From: Loigolactobacillus iwatensis | Lineage (GTDB): Bacteria; Bacillota; Bacilli; Lactobacillales; Lactobacillaceae | Reading direction: 5' to 3' | DNA length: 64,000 bases | NCBI RefSeq assembly: GCF_003950295.1 | Contig: NZ_RHNP01000005.1 | Span: forward strand, 1 to 64,000 | Shown: positions 16,342-25,486 of the stretch, piece after piece | How the letters are laid out: every line of letters begins with the position of its first letter | Position numbering within the stretch: the first letter of the stretch is position 1 | Notes under the pieces: generated by a model | What the model was told of the DNA's origin: nothing | What the model saw: only the letters and a program-made list of their open reading frames with translations | Databases searched by the model: none | Program-made: the position numbers and the translations under genes

Positions 16342-17820
16342 ATGCAGAAACAAAACGAGATTCCAAAATCTGTTTTAACGATCGCCTGGGTAGTTGTGCT
16401 TGGTGCCATGGCGCCTTTGCTTGACTCAACGATGATCAATATTGCCATCAATAATTTGGTTCATAGTTTCAACAGTTCGGTGCCCACCGTTCAATGGACG
16501 ATTACTTGCTATTTACTAGCCACCGGGATCGCCGTACCGTTTTCTAGTTGGCTACTAAATAAATTTAACGGTAAATATGTTTTTATGGCTGGTGAAATTT
16601 TATTTGGCGTTGGTTCAATTTTATCGGCCATTTCGCCTAGTATCCAATTTTTAATCGGTGCTCGCTTAATTCAAGGATTTGCTGGTGGTCTAATTATGCC
16701 ATTACTAACGACACTGTTAGTTCAAACGGCTGGACCTGAAATCATGGGTCGCATGATGGCAACCGTTGGCTTACCAATGATTTTAGGCCCACTATTGGGA
16801 CCAGTCCTTGGTGGTGTTATTATTAAATTTCTATCGTGGCACTGGATTTTTTGGATTAATGTACCTGTCACTCTAGTCTCCCTAGGACTCATTATTTGGA
16901 AAATGCCAAATTATCCCGCACAAAATAAAACGGCGAAAATGGATTTTATTGGCATTCTACTTTTGATTGCTTCAACCAGCAGTATCATTTACGGTGTTGT
17001 GAAGGCAGCACATGCGGCCAATTTTAGTAATCACACGACAATTTCTTTTCTCACTACTGGATTAGTTACATTGATACTTTACATCGGCTGGGCATTTATT
17101 CGTAAAGATAAAGCTGTCTTACCAACGAAACTCTTCACGTTTAAGTCATTCGATGGCTCCATCATTGGTCTTTTCATTGCAGGAACCGTGCTCAATGGTG
17201 CAATGTTATTATTACCACTATTTTTTCAGAATGTTCGCGGTATGAGTGTGATTATGGCAGCTTTAGCCTTGGTTCCACAGGGACTAGGGATGCTCGTATC
17301 ACGACCACTGACTGGCCGATTGACCGATAGTATTGGCGCTAAATATGTAGTTTTAGCAAGTGTCGTTATTACATTTGTAGGCACCCTACCATTTTTCTGG
17401 ATTGATCAGCACACTTCATTTTGGATCATTGCCATTGTCCTATTCGTACGCGGTATCGGCGCCGGTGGAATCTTAATGCCGTTAATGGCCGATTCCTACA
17501 CAGGAATGAAGGCTAATCAAGTGCCCGCTGCCACAATCGGCGCTCGGATTATTCAAAATATCGGGAGTGCTTTCGGTTCGGCAATCATCACAACTGCAGT
17601 TACCGTCTATTCAGCATCTCGAGTTAAAGCATTTGAAACTAGACTTGCTGCTGGAAAATATAATGTAGCGGCTAATCATTTACAATCATTTGCACACCAA
17701 CATTTAGTTAATATTCGGCTTGAATCATTTCAGTACGGTTTTTTAATTATTTCGATTGCTGCCTTGATTATTATTTTACCGACCATATTGCTTTCTAATA
17801 AATTGAAAAGTACTAAATAA
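16342..17820 (+). CDS. DHA2-family (14-TMS) multidrug efflux MFS pump
   Basis: 492 aa beginning MQKQNEIPKS. The ATG at 16342 is chosen because AGGAGG lies 8 bases upstream; a longer frame from 16279 would start inside the promoter. The pattern VLGAMAPLLDSTMINIAI in helix 1 and LIGARLIQGFAGGLIMPL before helix 4 are hallmarks of EmrB/QacA-type drug:proton antiporters. It is regulated by the divergent TetR. Confidence 0.88.
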   Translation: MQKQNEIPKSVLTIAWVVVLGAMAPLLDSTMINIAINNLVHSFNSSVPTVQWTITCYLLATGIAVPFSSWLLNKFNGKYVFMAGEILFGVGSILSAISPSIQFLIGARLIQGFAGGLIMPLLTTLLVQTAGPEIMGRMMATVGLPMILGPLLGPVLGGVIIKFLSWHWIFWINVPVTLVSLGLIIWKMPNYPAQNKTAKMDFIGILLLIASTSSIIYGVVKAAHAANFSNHTTISFLTTGLVTLILYIGWAFIRKDKAVLPTKLFTFKSFDGSIIGLFIAGTVLNGAMLLLPLFFQNVRGMSVIMAALALVPQGLGMLVSRPLTGRLTDSIGAKYVVLASVVITFVGTLPFFWIDQHTSFWIIAIVLFVRGIGAGGILMPLMADSYTGMKANQVPAATIGARIIQNIGSAFGSAIITTAVTVYSASRVKAFETRLAAGKYNVAANHLQSFAHQHLVNIRLESFQYGFLIISIAALIIILPTILLSNKLKSTK

Positions 17821-17851
17821 AAGTACTTGAAGTGAACACCTGGTATTGGAC

Positions 17852-17916
17852 TAAAATAGCGGCCAAATCGGCTAGCGGGAATAAAATTTACCCACTAACT
17901 GATTTGACCGCTATGT
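17852..17916. terminator. Bidirectional terminator between two MFS genes
   Basis: AAAATAGCGG and CAAATC pair with GATTTG and CCGCTA, with an inner GCTAG/CTA stem. T/A tracts flank both sides. Confidence 0.75.
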
Positions 17917-19095
17917 TTAATCACGCTGCGTTGTCATATGAATTTGAAAAGTTAACAAGAATGATGCTGCCAAGAATACTGTGACCACTAAGTAAGGATA
18001 ATGATAATTCATATCCAGTAACATCCCTGACATTATTGGCCCGATCACATTACCAACGCTAGTCAGCGACATGTTTAGCCCGTTAATCAGGCCCTGACTA
18101 GTTGTGCTGGCCTTAGTTAACAAGGTCGTAATTGCCGGTCGCAATAAATCAAAAGACGAAAAGACAATTAAAGTTGCCACAACAACTTCCCATTTAGAAT
18201 GGGCCAAAATAATCCAAATCGTACCCGCAAAACTAAAAAAGAAGCAGTAACGAATCAGTTTGGTCTCCCGAAAAAGCACGACTAACCGGTCAAACAGTGC
18301 CACTTGCATAATCAACGAAATTGCCCCATTTAGAGTCAACACTAAGGCAATGTTATTTAACGTAAAGTGAAAAACTTCATTAACGTAAATACTGTAAATA
18401 CTTTCGAACCCTTGTAAACCAAATGATGAAACTAAGATCATAATAAAAAGTAAAATAATCGGTTTAGTTAAAAATGACTTAACTCCCGTTTTTGTACTCT
18501 TAGTTTTCCGGGCCGCCACAATATCCGGCGCTAGTAGGTCATCTTCTTTAGGTAATAAAGTAATTAGCGCAATCATACTAAGCAGACCTAAAAATCCAGC
18601 ACTCCAAAAAGGTGCCTTATAATCAATTTTAGCAAGCAGACCACCAATTCCGGGTCCCAAAATTAAACCACCACTAAAAGCGGCCGATAACCAGCCCACA
18701 ACCCGCGCCCGCTGACTTCGCGTTGTAATATCGGCGGCCATTGCCATCGCAGTCGGTACAACCATTGCCGCCGACAAACCACCAACAATGCGTGATAGAT
18801 TAAACATGTAGAGATGATTCGTTAACGCAAATAAAACTTCCGAAACCATGTATAAGAATAATCCGCTAACTAAAACTGGTTTACGCCCGATTCGGTCAGA
18901 TAAACGACCAATCACTGGTGAAGCAATGAATTGCGCTAAGGCAAACAGTGCACTCATAATTCCAATATCAGTGGCCGATAAATGAAGTTCATTTTTAATA
19001 AACGGCATAACTGGAATAACCAAACTAATTCCCAAGCACACCAAAAACTCGCTAAAAATCAAAATGAAAATAGCGCGTTTCACCTTTTTTGTCAC
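17917..19095 (-). CDS. DHA1-family (12-TMS) MFS drug efflux pump (NorA/Bmr/TetA-like)
   Basis: About 392 aa from a GTG at 19095, placed 8 bases after GAAGGAG. A longer frame to 19164 has no ribosome binding site. The motif SPVIGRLSDRIGRKPVLVSG between helices 2 and 3 is the MFS signature, and GWLSAAFSGGLILGPGIGG is the drug-efflux antiporter motif C of helix 5. It probably expels cationic or quinolone-type drugs using the proton gradient. The neighbouring LysR gene runs the same way, so a common unit is possible. Confidence 0.82.
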   Translation of the reverse strand: MTKKVKRAIFILIFSEFLVCLGISLVIPVMPFIKNELHLSATDIGIMSALFALAQFIASPVIGRLSDRIGRKPVLVSGLFLYMVSEVLFALTNHLYMFNLSRIVGGLSAAMVVPTAMAMAADITTRSQRARVVGWLSAAFSGGLILGPGIGGLLAKIDYKAPFWSAGFLGLLSMIALITLLPKEDDLLAPDIVAARKTKSTKTGVKSFLTKPIILLFIMILVSSFGLQGFESIYSIYVNEVFHFTLNNIALVLTLNGAISLIMQVALFDRLVVLFRETKLIRYCFFFSFAGTIWIILAHSKWEVVVATLIVFSSFDLLRPAITTLLTKASTTSQGLINGLNMSLTSVGNVIGPIMSGMLLDMNYHYPYLVVTVFLAASFLLTFQIHMTTQRD

Positions 19096-19201
19096 GTCAC
19101 CCACTCCTTCAACATAAAAAAACAATACTTGCCAGTATACCGATAATAGCGTGCTTTTGTCCACTAATTGGCGCTATAAAATATAGTAGACCCACGGAAC
19201 A

Positions 19202-20140
19202 TTAACCTAATGTAGCACGCTGGCCCCATTTAATTGCCAGATCAATCAAGGCCTTTTCCTGACTAGTTAGCAGGCGATCGCGCTTATAGGCAATAAACGT
19301 CTCACTTTGTAATTCTTCAGTTGCTAATTGAAATGTATTTAATCGCGCCTTGGTGGGGTGGCTTTGCCAGACGGACCGTGGTACCAAAGTTGCGGCAGCA
19401 AAATTATGCTGTACTAATTTGATTGCAGTATTGAGACTGGCCGTTCGTAAAATCACTTTGGGATAAATATTATTCTTAGTTAAATATTGATCAATAAATC
19501 GTTGGAACCCAGAATTTTTATTTTCCATAATCATCGGCTGATTATCAATCAACTCATGACTACTGTTAATCAAACGCAACTTTTTGATTTGCGCCTGATA
19601 AGCTGGGTGGCTAGGTGACAGGACTAGACAAACCGGCTCCCGGTATAACAGTTGATAATGAATCTGACTATTATCAATTGGTAAGACACCAATGTAAAGA
19701 TCCAAATTATCATTAATTAACTCGGTTTCAACCTCACTGCTGGGGTATTCAACAAGCCGCAGATCAACGTTAGGGTAAGTAGCGTGATATTCAGGTAATA
19801 ACCGGGGCAAAATTTGCTCACCTAACGATTGGGTAACGCCAATCGTTAGACGCCCGTGCCCGGCCTCATTCAAGACTGCTAAGCCATGGTATAAAGAATC
19901 ATACTGGGCCACAATATGTCGTAAGCGGTGTAAATAATACTCTCCCGAATAAGTTAACCGTAACGGATGATGCCGCCGATCGATTAACTGAACACCTAGT
20001 TGTTCCTCTCGCTGGCGAATTAATTTACTCAATGCTGGTTGCGTCATAAATAACATTTCCGCCGCGGCAGTAATGTTACCGAGTTTGGGAACTGCTTCCA
20101 GAATTGAAATAAACTGTTTATCTTTTTCAAGTGGTGTCAT
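19202..20140 (-). CDS. LysR-type regulator, divergent from the flavoprotein reductase (HcrR-like)
   Basis: About 312 aa. Winged helix at 5-65 with ITAAAEMLFMTQPALSKLIRQ, then a substrate-binding domain. The ATG at 20140 lies 8 bases after AAGGAG. A GTG three codons earlier overlaps that site and is rejected. Divergent placement against a flavoprotein reductase resembles hcrR-hcrAB of L. plantarum, where a LysR protein controls hydroxycinnamate reductase. Two near-identical T-N11-A elements lie in the gap. Confidence 0.85.
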   Translation of the reverse strand: MTPLEKDKQFISILEAVPKLGNITAAAEMLFMTQPALSKLIRQREEQLGVQLIDRRHHPLRLTYSGEYYLHRLRHIVAQYDSLYHGLAVLNEAGHGRLTIGVTQSLGEQILPRLLPEYHATYPNVDLRLVEYPSSEVETELINDNLDLYIGVLPIDNSQIHYQLLYREPVCLVLSPSHPAYQAQIKKLRLINSSHELIDNQPMIMENKNSGFQRFIDQYLTKNNIYPKVILRTASLNTAIKLVQHNFAAATLVPRSVWQSHPTKARLNTFQLATEELQSETFIAYKRDRLLTSQEKALIDLAIKWGQRATLG

Positions 20141-20169
20141 AGCGGGCACTCCTTTTTTAATCTCAACTT

Positions 20170-20186
20170 ATGCCAATAATAGCATA
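20170..20186. promoter_or_regulatory. LysR-type binding element 1
   Basis: ATGCCAATAATAGCATA contains the T-N11-A inverted repeat ATGC-N8-GCAT. A near-identical element lies at 20310. Confidence 0.5.
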
Positions 20187-20309
20187 CTTTTAGTATAAAA
20201 TAATTATTTCACAAATTAGTTTATTTGTTTAATAATGAAGTTGTAAAATGCTTACTTGCTTAATAAATAAGCACTTTTAAAATTAATGTTTAGGCAACAA
20301 ATAATTATC

Positions 20310-20326
20310 ATACCAATAATCGCATA
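20310..20326. promoter_or_regulatory. LysR-type binding element 2
   Basis: ATACCAATAATCGCATA differs from element 1 at two positions. It lies 24 bp before the reductase start codon and 140 bp from element 1. Confidence 0.5.
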
Positions 20327-20349
20327 TTAAATGTAAGGGAGTTCTTCTA

Positions 20350-22746
20350 ATGAAATTTATCGGTATCGTTGGTACTAACGCTGATTTTTCGTATAACCGG
20401 CAGTTACTACAGTACATGCAGACTCACTTTGGTCCTAAGCAAGAAATTGAAATTTGTGAAATTAATCATCTGCCACTTTTTAATGAAAATATCGTCAAGC
20501 AACCACCTGTTAGTATCACTCAATTGGCCGCTAAAATCAGCTCTGCAGATGGTGTCATCATCGCAACACCGGAATACGATCATTCAATTCCAGCCGCTTT
20601 GAAGAGTGTCTTAGAATGGTTGTCTTGCGAGTTACATCCTTTTAACCATAAACCAATTATGATTGTTGGTGCCTCTTATGGACCCCAAGGTGCTTCCCGT
20701 GCGCAACAACATTTACGCCAAATTTTGGATTCACCTGGTTTAGGTGCCTTTGTGCAACCGGGTAACGAATTTCTATTAAATTACGTTAAGGCCGCCTTTG
20801 ATGAGCAACATCAATTAAAGGATCAACAAACAATTAGCTTTTTAGAAAGTTGTTTTAACAATTACTTAGATTTCACGACTTTAATTAATCAGAAATACCA
20901 AAAGAAGGTCACGCAATTGCCACAAGAATCACAAATTACTTGGAATGGTGCCTATGATGTCATTGTTGTTGGTTTCGGTGCCGCTGGTGCTACGGCTGCA
21001 CGTTTTGCCGCAGACAACGGCGCCAAGGTACTTTTAACCGATGTTGCTCCAGAAGGACACGAAGGTGGTAACGTTCGCTATGCCGGCCAAGTCGTTGCAA
21101 CCGGAACGGATTATACTAAAATGCTCAGTTATTACAAGGCAATGTTAGGTCCAATTGATCTGGATGATACGCTGCTACAAACCTACGTTCAGGGCATGAT
21201 TAATATGCGTAGTTATTTTAAGAATTATCTAGACGTGGAACCAGTCAGCTACAATGATACCTATAAAAATGGAAGTCACGGTGAAGTCGCAAAGGGTTTG
21301 GCTCCAGAATACCCTGAATTCCCCGGTTCTGATACTTTTGATCTCAGCATGGTCCACGAAGGCTTTTTTGACGCCGCCTTATGGAAAAATCTCCGGCAGC
21401 ACGTTGTTGATCGAACTAATAATATTGATGTTTGGCTGTCCTCTCCCGCACAGCACCTAGTTCAAGATCCACTGACCAAAACGATCACTGGCGTTACCAT
21501 TAAACGCAATGGCCAAAATGTTAATATTCAGGCGAAAAATGGTGTTGTACTAGCCTGTGGTGGCTTTGAAACGGATAAACAAGCAATCCAAGACTATTTA
21601 GGTGCTCCACATTTGGCACCAATCGGAACACTTTATAATCAAGGCGATGGCATTAAAATGGCCGAAGAAATTGGTGCCGATATGTGGCACATGAAGAGTT
21701 ACGAAGGATTAGGCCTACTTTCAGGAATGACCTTTGCAACTCACCCTGGTGAACGTGGTAAATTAATTTTAGCGCCATGGAAAGATCTTTATACTGGTAG
21801 TATTTTTGTTGTTGGTGATGATGGTAGTCGCTACTTCCGTGAAGACGAAGCAAATCGTCACGGTCGTTTGTACAGTCACGGTACTTGGCGTATTCCAACC
21901 GCCCAAGACCATCCTTACCTAATTTTTGATCAAGTTCAATTTGACCAATTTAAGGCCGCCAAACAGTTACCTGAACAAGATTTCTTTGAACGTGTCATTC
22001 AGGCCGCTAATTTACCTGAATTGGCCCAAAAGACAAATCTCAATGCGGCAACCTTGCAACAAACAGTCGCTGACTTTAATACTTTTGCCAAAACTGGCCA
22101 CGATTACAGTCAACACCGTGCCGCTAAAACGATGCGGGCTTTAACTACCGGTCCATATTACGCAGTTAAACTGGAATCGGGAATGCTAAATACGCAAGGC
22201 GGACCACGGCGAAACGCTAACGCCGAAATTTTAAACACCCAGCTCCAACCAATTCCCCACTTATACGGAGCTGGCGAACTCGGTGGCGCTAATGCCAATC
22301 AATATGCTGGCGGCAGTAATCTTGCCGAGTGTTTAATTTTCGGTAAAATTGCTGGTGAAAATGCAGCTAAAGAAAAAACGACGTCAGTCAGCACCCCAAC
22401 GACTCTTAACGCTAAGGTTGATTTAGGCAGTAACGACCTAGCTCCTGAAGATTCGCTAAAGGACATCAGTGTTGGCGAAAATCAATATTTGGGTGTCAGT
22501 GATACCGGAATTGGTGGCCAGGTGGTAGTTCGCGTGACCTATACCAACCAGCAAATCAAAAACGTCGAGGTTGTCAAGCAAAGTGAAAGCGAAGACGTTG
22601 GTAAGGCGGCCGTAGAACAGTTACCGGCCAAAATAGTTGCCGCAAATAGCTATACAGTTGACGCTATTTCAGGCGCTTCTGCTTCTAGTAACGCCATTAA
22701 AAGTGCCGTTAAAAATGCGTTAACCAAGGCAAAAACAACCAATTAA
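20350..22746 (+). CDS. Three-domain flavoprotein enoate reductase (flavin reductase + fumarate-reductase-like + FMN_bind)
   Basis: 798 aa. Residues about 1-185 form an NADPH-dependent FMN reductase (flavodoxin-like) domain with TPEYDHSIPAALKS. Residues about 200-675 are a FAD-binding fumarate reductase/urocanate reductase domain with VIVVGFGAAGATAARFAADN. The last ~90 residues are an FMN_bind domain with DAISGAS, the site for covalent FMN attachment by ApbE. There is no signal peptide, so it is cytoplasmic. Electrons would pass from NAD(P)H through both FMNs to FAD and an unsaturated acid. The layout resembles HcrB of L. plantarum; a hydroxycinnamate or other enoate substrate is inferred. AAGGGAG precedes the ATG. 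Confidence 0.85.
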   Translation: MKFIGIVGTNADFSYNRQLLQYMQTHFGPKQEIEICEINHLPLFNENIVKQPPVSITQLAAKISSADGVIIATPEYDHSIPAALKSVLEWLSCELHPFNHKPIMIVGASYGPQGASRAQQHLRQILDSPGLGAFVQPGNEFLLNYVKAAFDEQHQLKDQQTISFLESCFNNYLDFTTLINQKYQKKVTQLPQESQITWNGAYDVIVVGFGAAGATAARFAADNGAKVLLTDVAPEGHEGGNVRYAGQVVATGTDYTKMLSYYKAMLGPIDLDDTLLQTYVQGMINMRSYFKNYLDVEPVSYNDTYKNGSHGEVAKGLAPEYPEFPGSDTFDLSMVHEGFFDAALWKNLRQHVVDRTNNIDVWLSSPAQHLVQDPLTKTITGVTIKRNGQNVNIQAKNGVVLACGGFETDKQAIQDYLGAPHLAPIGTLYNQGDGIKMAEEIGADMWHMKSYEGLGLLSGMTFATHPGERGKLILAPWKDLYTGSIFVVGDDGSRYFREDEANRHGRLYSHGTWRIPTAQDHPYLIFDQVQFDQFKAAKQLPEQDFFERVIQAANLPELAQKTNLNAATLQQTVADFNTFAKTGHDYSQHRAAKTMRALTTGPYYAVKLESGMLNTQGGPRRNANAEILNTQLQPIPHLYGAGELGGANANQYAGGSNLAECLIFGKIAGENAAKEKTTSVSTPTTLNAKVDLGSNDLAPEDSLKDISVGENQYLGVSDTGIGGQVVVRVTYTNQQIKNVEVVKQSESEDVGKAAVEQLPAKIVAANSYTVDAISGASASSNAIKSAVKNALTKAKTTN

Positions 22747-22775
22747 TTTACTTGATTAGCTAATGTACCAAATAA

Positions 22776-22823
22776 AAAGCGGTCTAAATTCAAGTTATTT
22801 CTAACTTGAATTTAGACCGCTTT
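22776..22823. terminator. Bidirectional terminator
   Basis: A perfect 22-bp stem beginning AAAGCGGTCTAAATTC, with a 4-base loop. It separates the reductase from the convergent Spx-like gene. Confidence 0.85.
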
Positions 22824-22892
22824 AATTACTCAAAATAACTTATATAATTGTTGCTTGCAACAGAGTTATGTCAAATTAAACTCGTTCAATCA

Positions 22893-23315
22893 TTAAAATG
22901 ACAGCGACTGTGTAGGTCCTTTTGGATAAATTCGGTTAAATAAAGCCATTAATTCTAGTTTTCGTTGTGATTTTGGAATAAAGACACCAATTTTTTCCAA
23001 GCTATAGCCCGCAACAATGTTCTTATCATCAAAAACAACTGGATTCTTTAAAAGCTGTGGCGTCGCTAAAACAGTATCGATTAATTCATTAAAGGTTAAA
23101 TTATTGTCAAGTTGTGTCGACTTTGCTACCTTAGACTTTTTGGCAATTAAATCATCTGTTCCACCCGTTGCCATTAAAAATAAATGGGTTAACTCTGCTT
23201 TAGTTAACGGTTTTTGAATAATGTTACGTAGTTTAAATTCTAAGTGCTGTTGCTTAAACCACTTCATTAATTTATTTTTTGCCGGATCACTAGTGTGAAA
23301 ATACATTGTAATCAT
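22893..23315 (-). CDS. Spx/ArsC-family protein without any cysteine
   Basis: 140 aa, typical Spx length. The thioredoxin-like ArsC fold is recognisable from the start (ITMYFHTSDPAKNKLMKWF), from LIAKKSKVAKS, and from NPVVFDDKNIVAGYSLEKIGVFIPKSQR, which parallels the Spx P-x-x-x-D-x-x-x-x-x-G-x-x region. The CxxC redox switch (normally around residues 10-13) is replaced by SDPA, and the whole protein has no Cys. If it binds RNA polymerase alpha as Spx does, it cannot do so by disulfide sensing. AGGGGGG lies about 8 bases before the start. Confidence 0.75.
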   Translation of the reverse strand: MITMYFHTSDPAKNKLMKWFKQQHLEFKLRNIIQKPLTKAELTHLFLMATGGTDDLIAKKSKVAKSTQLDNNLTFNELIDTVLATPQLLKNPVVFDDKNIVAGYSLEKIGVFIPKSQRKLELMALFNRIYPKGPTQSLSF

Positions 23316-23527
23316 GCAGGTGCCCCCCTAATTACAGATTGTTACACCCAAGAATAGACTAATATCAACCAAATGCAAGGGATTTTTAAATAATTTATAA
23401 TTAATTATTTAAAATAGAACATATTTCACTAAATTAAATCGACCACCAACTAGTCTTAGATTTCTAGTATAATGAAAGTGATTTCATTTTGTCGCTAACT
23501 CACAAGTTATTACTATAGGAGAAATAC

Positions 23528-24676
23528 ATGTCCCAAGCAACTAATAAATTATTACTCATGCAGCAATTCAGCCGCCTATTTAATTTCTCATTTTTTGAAT
23601 TTAGTATTCCTGGCTGGCAATTAACATCGCAAATGCAACGAAACACTGCGATTACTTTAAACCAAAAAGAAATTAAAAACTACAGTAAAGTACTTGCGTC
23701 AAAGCAACCACAAATATTTAGATTACAGCGTTCTAACGCCTTAATTTTAGCAATTCCAAAATTAGAAAAAAATAAATTAAATGGTATTTGGCTCTGCTTC
23801 ATTCCCCTTGATTCAGCAAATTTCGTTCACACAATAACGGATAAATCCGACGCAAACAATCTAGCAGCTACACTTTATCTGGCACTCTACCACGTACCTT
23901 CGTCAGTCAAACTGAATTTAACCCAGCGGCTTGATTCGCTTGTTACACACTACGCAATGCGTGATCTTTTACTTGAAGAACTTAAAACCGACGAAACAAC
24001 TCATTACTATGACATGGATGAGCTCTACAAACATGAATTACTAATGTTAGAGGCAATCACTGCCGGAAATTTACAACGTGCTGAGGCATTGATTGACTAC
24101 TTGCTTCAAGTACCTGAATACGTTGGTATGCTTAGCTCTGATCCGATAAAACGTGTCAAGGAATTCATCATTGTAACGGTCGTTATTAGTTCTCGAGCCG
24201 CTAATGCCGCTGGCGTTCCTTCTGGTGAATCTTATTTTAAAGGGGATAAATTAATTCGGGAAGCTGAAAAGCAAGTTGATTTAACAAATTATAAGGACTT
24301 CACCCGTCAAATCGTTGCCTATTACACCAAACTGACGATTCGTTATCGCCAACAAGTGTCACCTTATATTTTTAATATTGAACAATACTTGCAACAACAC
24401 ATCTATCAACCAATCACAGTCGCAACTATTGCCCAAAAACTCAATGTTAACGCAACTTACTTATCTCGATTAACAAAAAGTAAGACTGGATTAACCTTAA
24501 AACAATATATTTTAAAGCATAAAATCACTGAGGCACGTTACCTACTGCAATTTTCAGCTCGCTCAGTGCAAGAAATTTCTCTAATGTTAAATTTCTCTGA
24601 TCCTAGCCACCTAACTCGTGTTTTTCGCCAATATACAGGGAAAACACCTTCTGAATACCGCAAACAAAGGAAATAG
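23528..24676 (+). CDS. AraC-family transcriptional regulator
   Basis: 382 aa. The C-terminal ~100 residues carry the two AraC helix-turn-helices: VATIAQKLNVNATYLSRLTK and the later VQEISLMLNFSDPSHLTRVFRQYTGKTPSEYR. The N-terminal ~270 residues are an unrecognised sensor region with no membrane helix. AGGAG precedes the ATG and a TATAAT-like -10 lies at about 23468. It stands alone next to a convergently placed repeat island, so its targets are unknown. Confidence 0.85.
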   Translation: MSQATNKLLLMQQFSRLFNFSFFEFSIPGWQLTSQMQRNTAITLNQKEIKNYSKVLASKQPQIFRLQRSNALILAIPKLEKNKLNGIWLCFIPLDSANFVHTITDKSDANNLAATLYLALYHVPSSVKLNLTQRLDSLVTHYAMRDLLLEELKTDETTHYYDMDELYKHELLMLEAITAGNLQRAEALIDYLLQVPEYVGMLSSDPIKRVKEFIIVTVVISSRAANAAGVPSGESYFKGDKLIREAEKQVDLTNYKDFTRQIVAYYTKLTIRYRQQVSPYIFNIEQYLQQHIYQPITVATIAQKLNVNATYLSRLTKSKTGLTLKQYILKHKITEARYLLQFSARSVQEISLMLNFSDPSHLTRVFRQYTGKTPSEYRKQRK

Positions 24677-24679
24677 CAA

Positions 24680-24790
24680 GGGAGTGGGACAAAAGTCGGT
24701 TTTGGATTCACGTTCTAGAGTAGCAGTCGAAAACAGTAAAAGGCCAGGACTTTCGTCTCGGCCTTTTACTATTTCCGAACATTACTCTAG
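24680..24790 (+). repeat. Dispersed GAGTGGG repeat, copy 2, with long hairpin
   Basis: It starts GGGAGTGGGACAAAAGTCGG a few bases after the AraC stop codon. A long imperfect hairpin (24713-24790) pairs CTAGAGTA...CAGTAAAAGGCC with GGCCTTTTACTATTTCC...TACTCTAG. It may serve as the AraC terminator. The blocks match 61-180 in inverted orientation. Confidence 0.6.
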
Positions 24791-24872
24791 TGCATCGTAG
24801 CAACCATATTTAAAACTATTAGCTAGTTTTCAGAACGCCAAAACTTAAAATGAAATCTGGCCGCGTGGAACA
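24785..24872 (-). repeat. Dispersed repeat (GTTCTGAAAACTAGC family), copy 2
   Basis: The reverse complement shares GCGTTCTGAAAACTAGCTAA, TAGTTTTAAATA and ACGATGCACTAG with 2862-2968. It directly abuts the GAGTGGG repeat. Confidence 0.6.
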
Positions 24873-25486
24873 TTCAAGCGTTGTTTGTGTCTTTGGCAAC
24901 TACTGTAAACCAGCTTGTTGCAAGTAGGTGAAAATTACTTTCATCAGTGTTGATAGCTAATTAAGATCACTTGTAAAGTGTACAGCCTTAAAGCCATGAT
25001 TCTGACTCAATTGTACTAACTAAACGGTTAAATTAATCAATAATCAGAACTCAACCACAGCCAAGGTGAAATGGAGGCGCTGGCGTATCAGCCGTGTCGA
25101 AGGTACTTGATGACCGAATTATGGTCATTTAGTACCTTGCGTGATTGATAAGATCCATTTTCTTTTCCGATGGGTTTAAACGGAAAGAAAATTAGCTTGT
25201 CGACGCGCCACTGTCGCTCATTCTTAACAACTAATTTTAGCAAGTATTAGTTACTAGAACATATTCGCTAAACAGGACTTGTTTCCCGTTGTCGATTGGA
25301 CTAAGCCGAAGTCCGGCAAGTCCAAGTCGCACGCGTTCCATACGCCAGCGCCGGAATGGAACCTAACTAAATCCGTTCACATGTCATTCAGTGGCCAAGC
25401 GGCATAAATATTATTTTTAATAGCGATATAATTTAGATATGAACGCTAAACTTCACTAGAACGTGCGTAAAACTTTAATTTTATTT
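24873..25486. other. Remainder of an 810-bp non-coding island
   Basis: The gap from the AraC stop codon (24676) to gutA (25487) holds three repeat classes and no gene. CTAGAACGTGCG near 25457 repeats part of copy 1 at 101-112. No promoter for a non-coding RNA can be asserted. Confidence 0.5.
25076..25352. mobile_element. MITE-like structured element
   Basis: Perfect 13-bp terminal inverted repeats GGCGCTGGCGTAT (25076-25088) and ATACGCCAGCGCC (25340-25352), with further imperfect pairing outside them. Inside are a hairpin AAGGTACT...AGTACCTT with inner GATGACC/GGTCAT (25100-25138), a hairpin ATTTTCTTTTCCG/CGGAAAGAAAAT (25157-25192), and the GTTGTCGATTGGACTA motif (25290-25317) shared with 9825-9858. 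It has no coding capacity. Target-site duplications are not evident, so the mobile-element call is tentative. Confidence 0.45.

Noticed and set aside
24618-24800. Plus-strand frame spanning the AraC end and the repeat
   Set aside because: Out of frame with the AraC gene and runs through the repeat hairpin.
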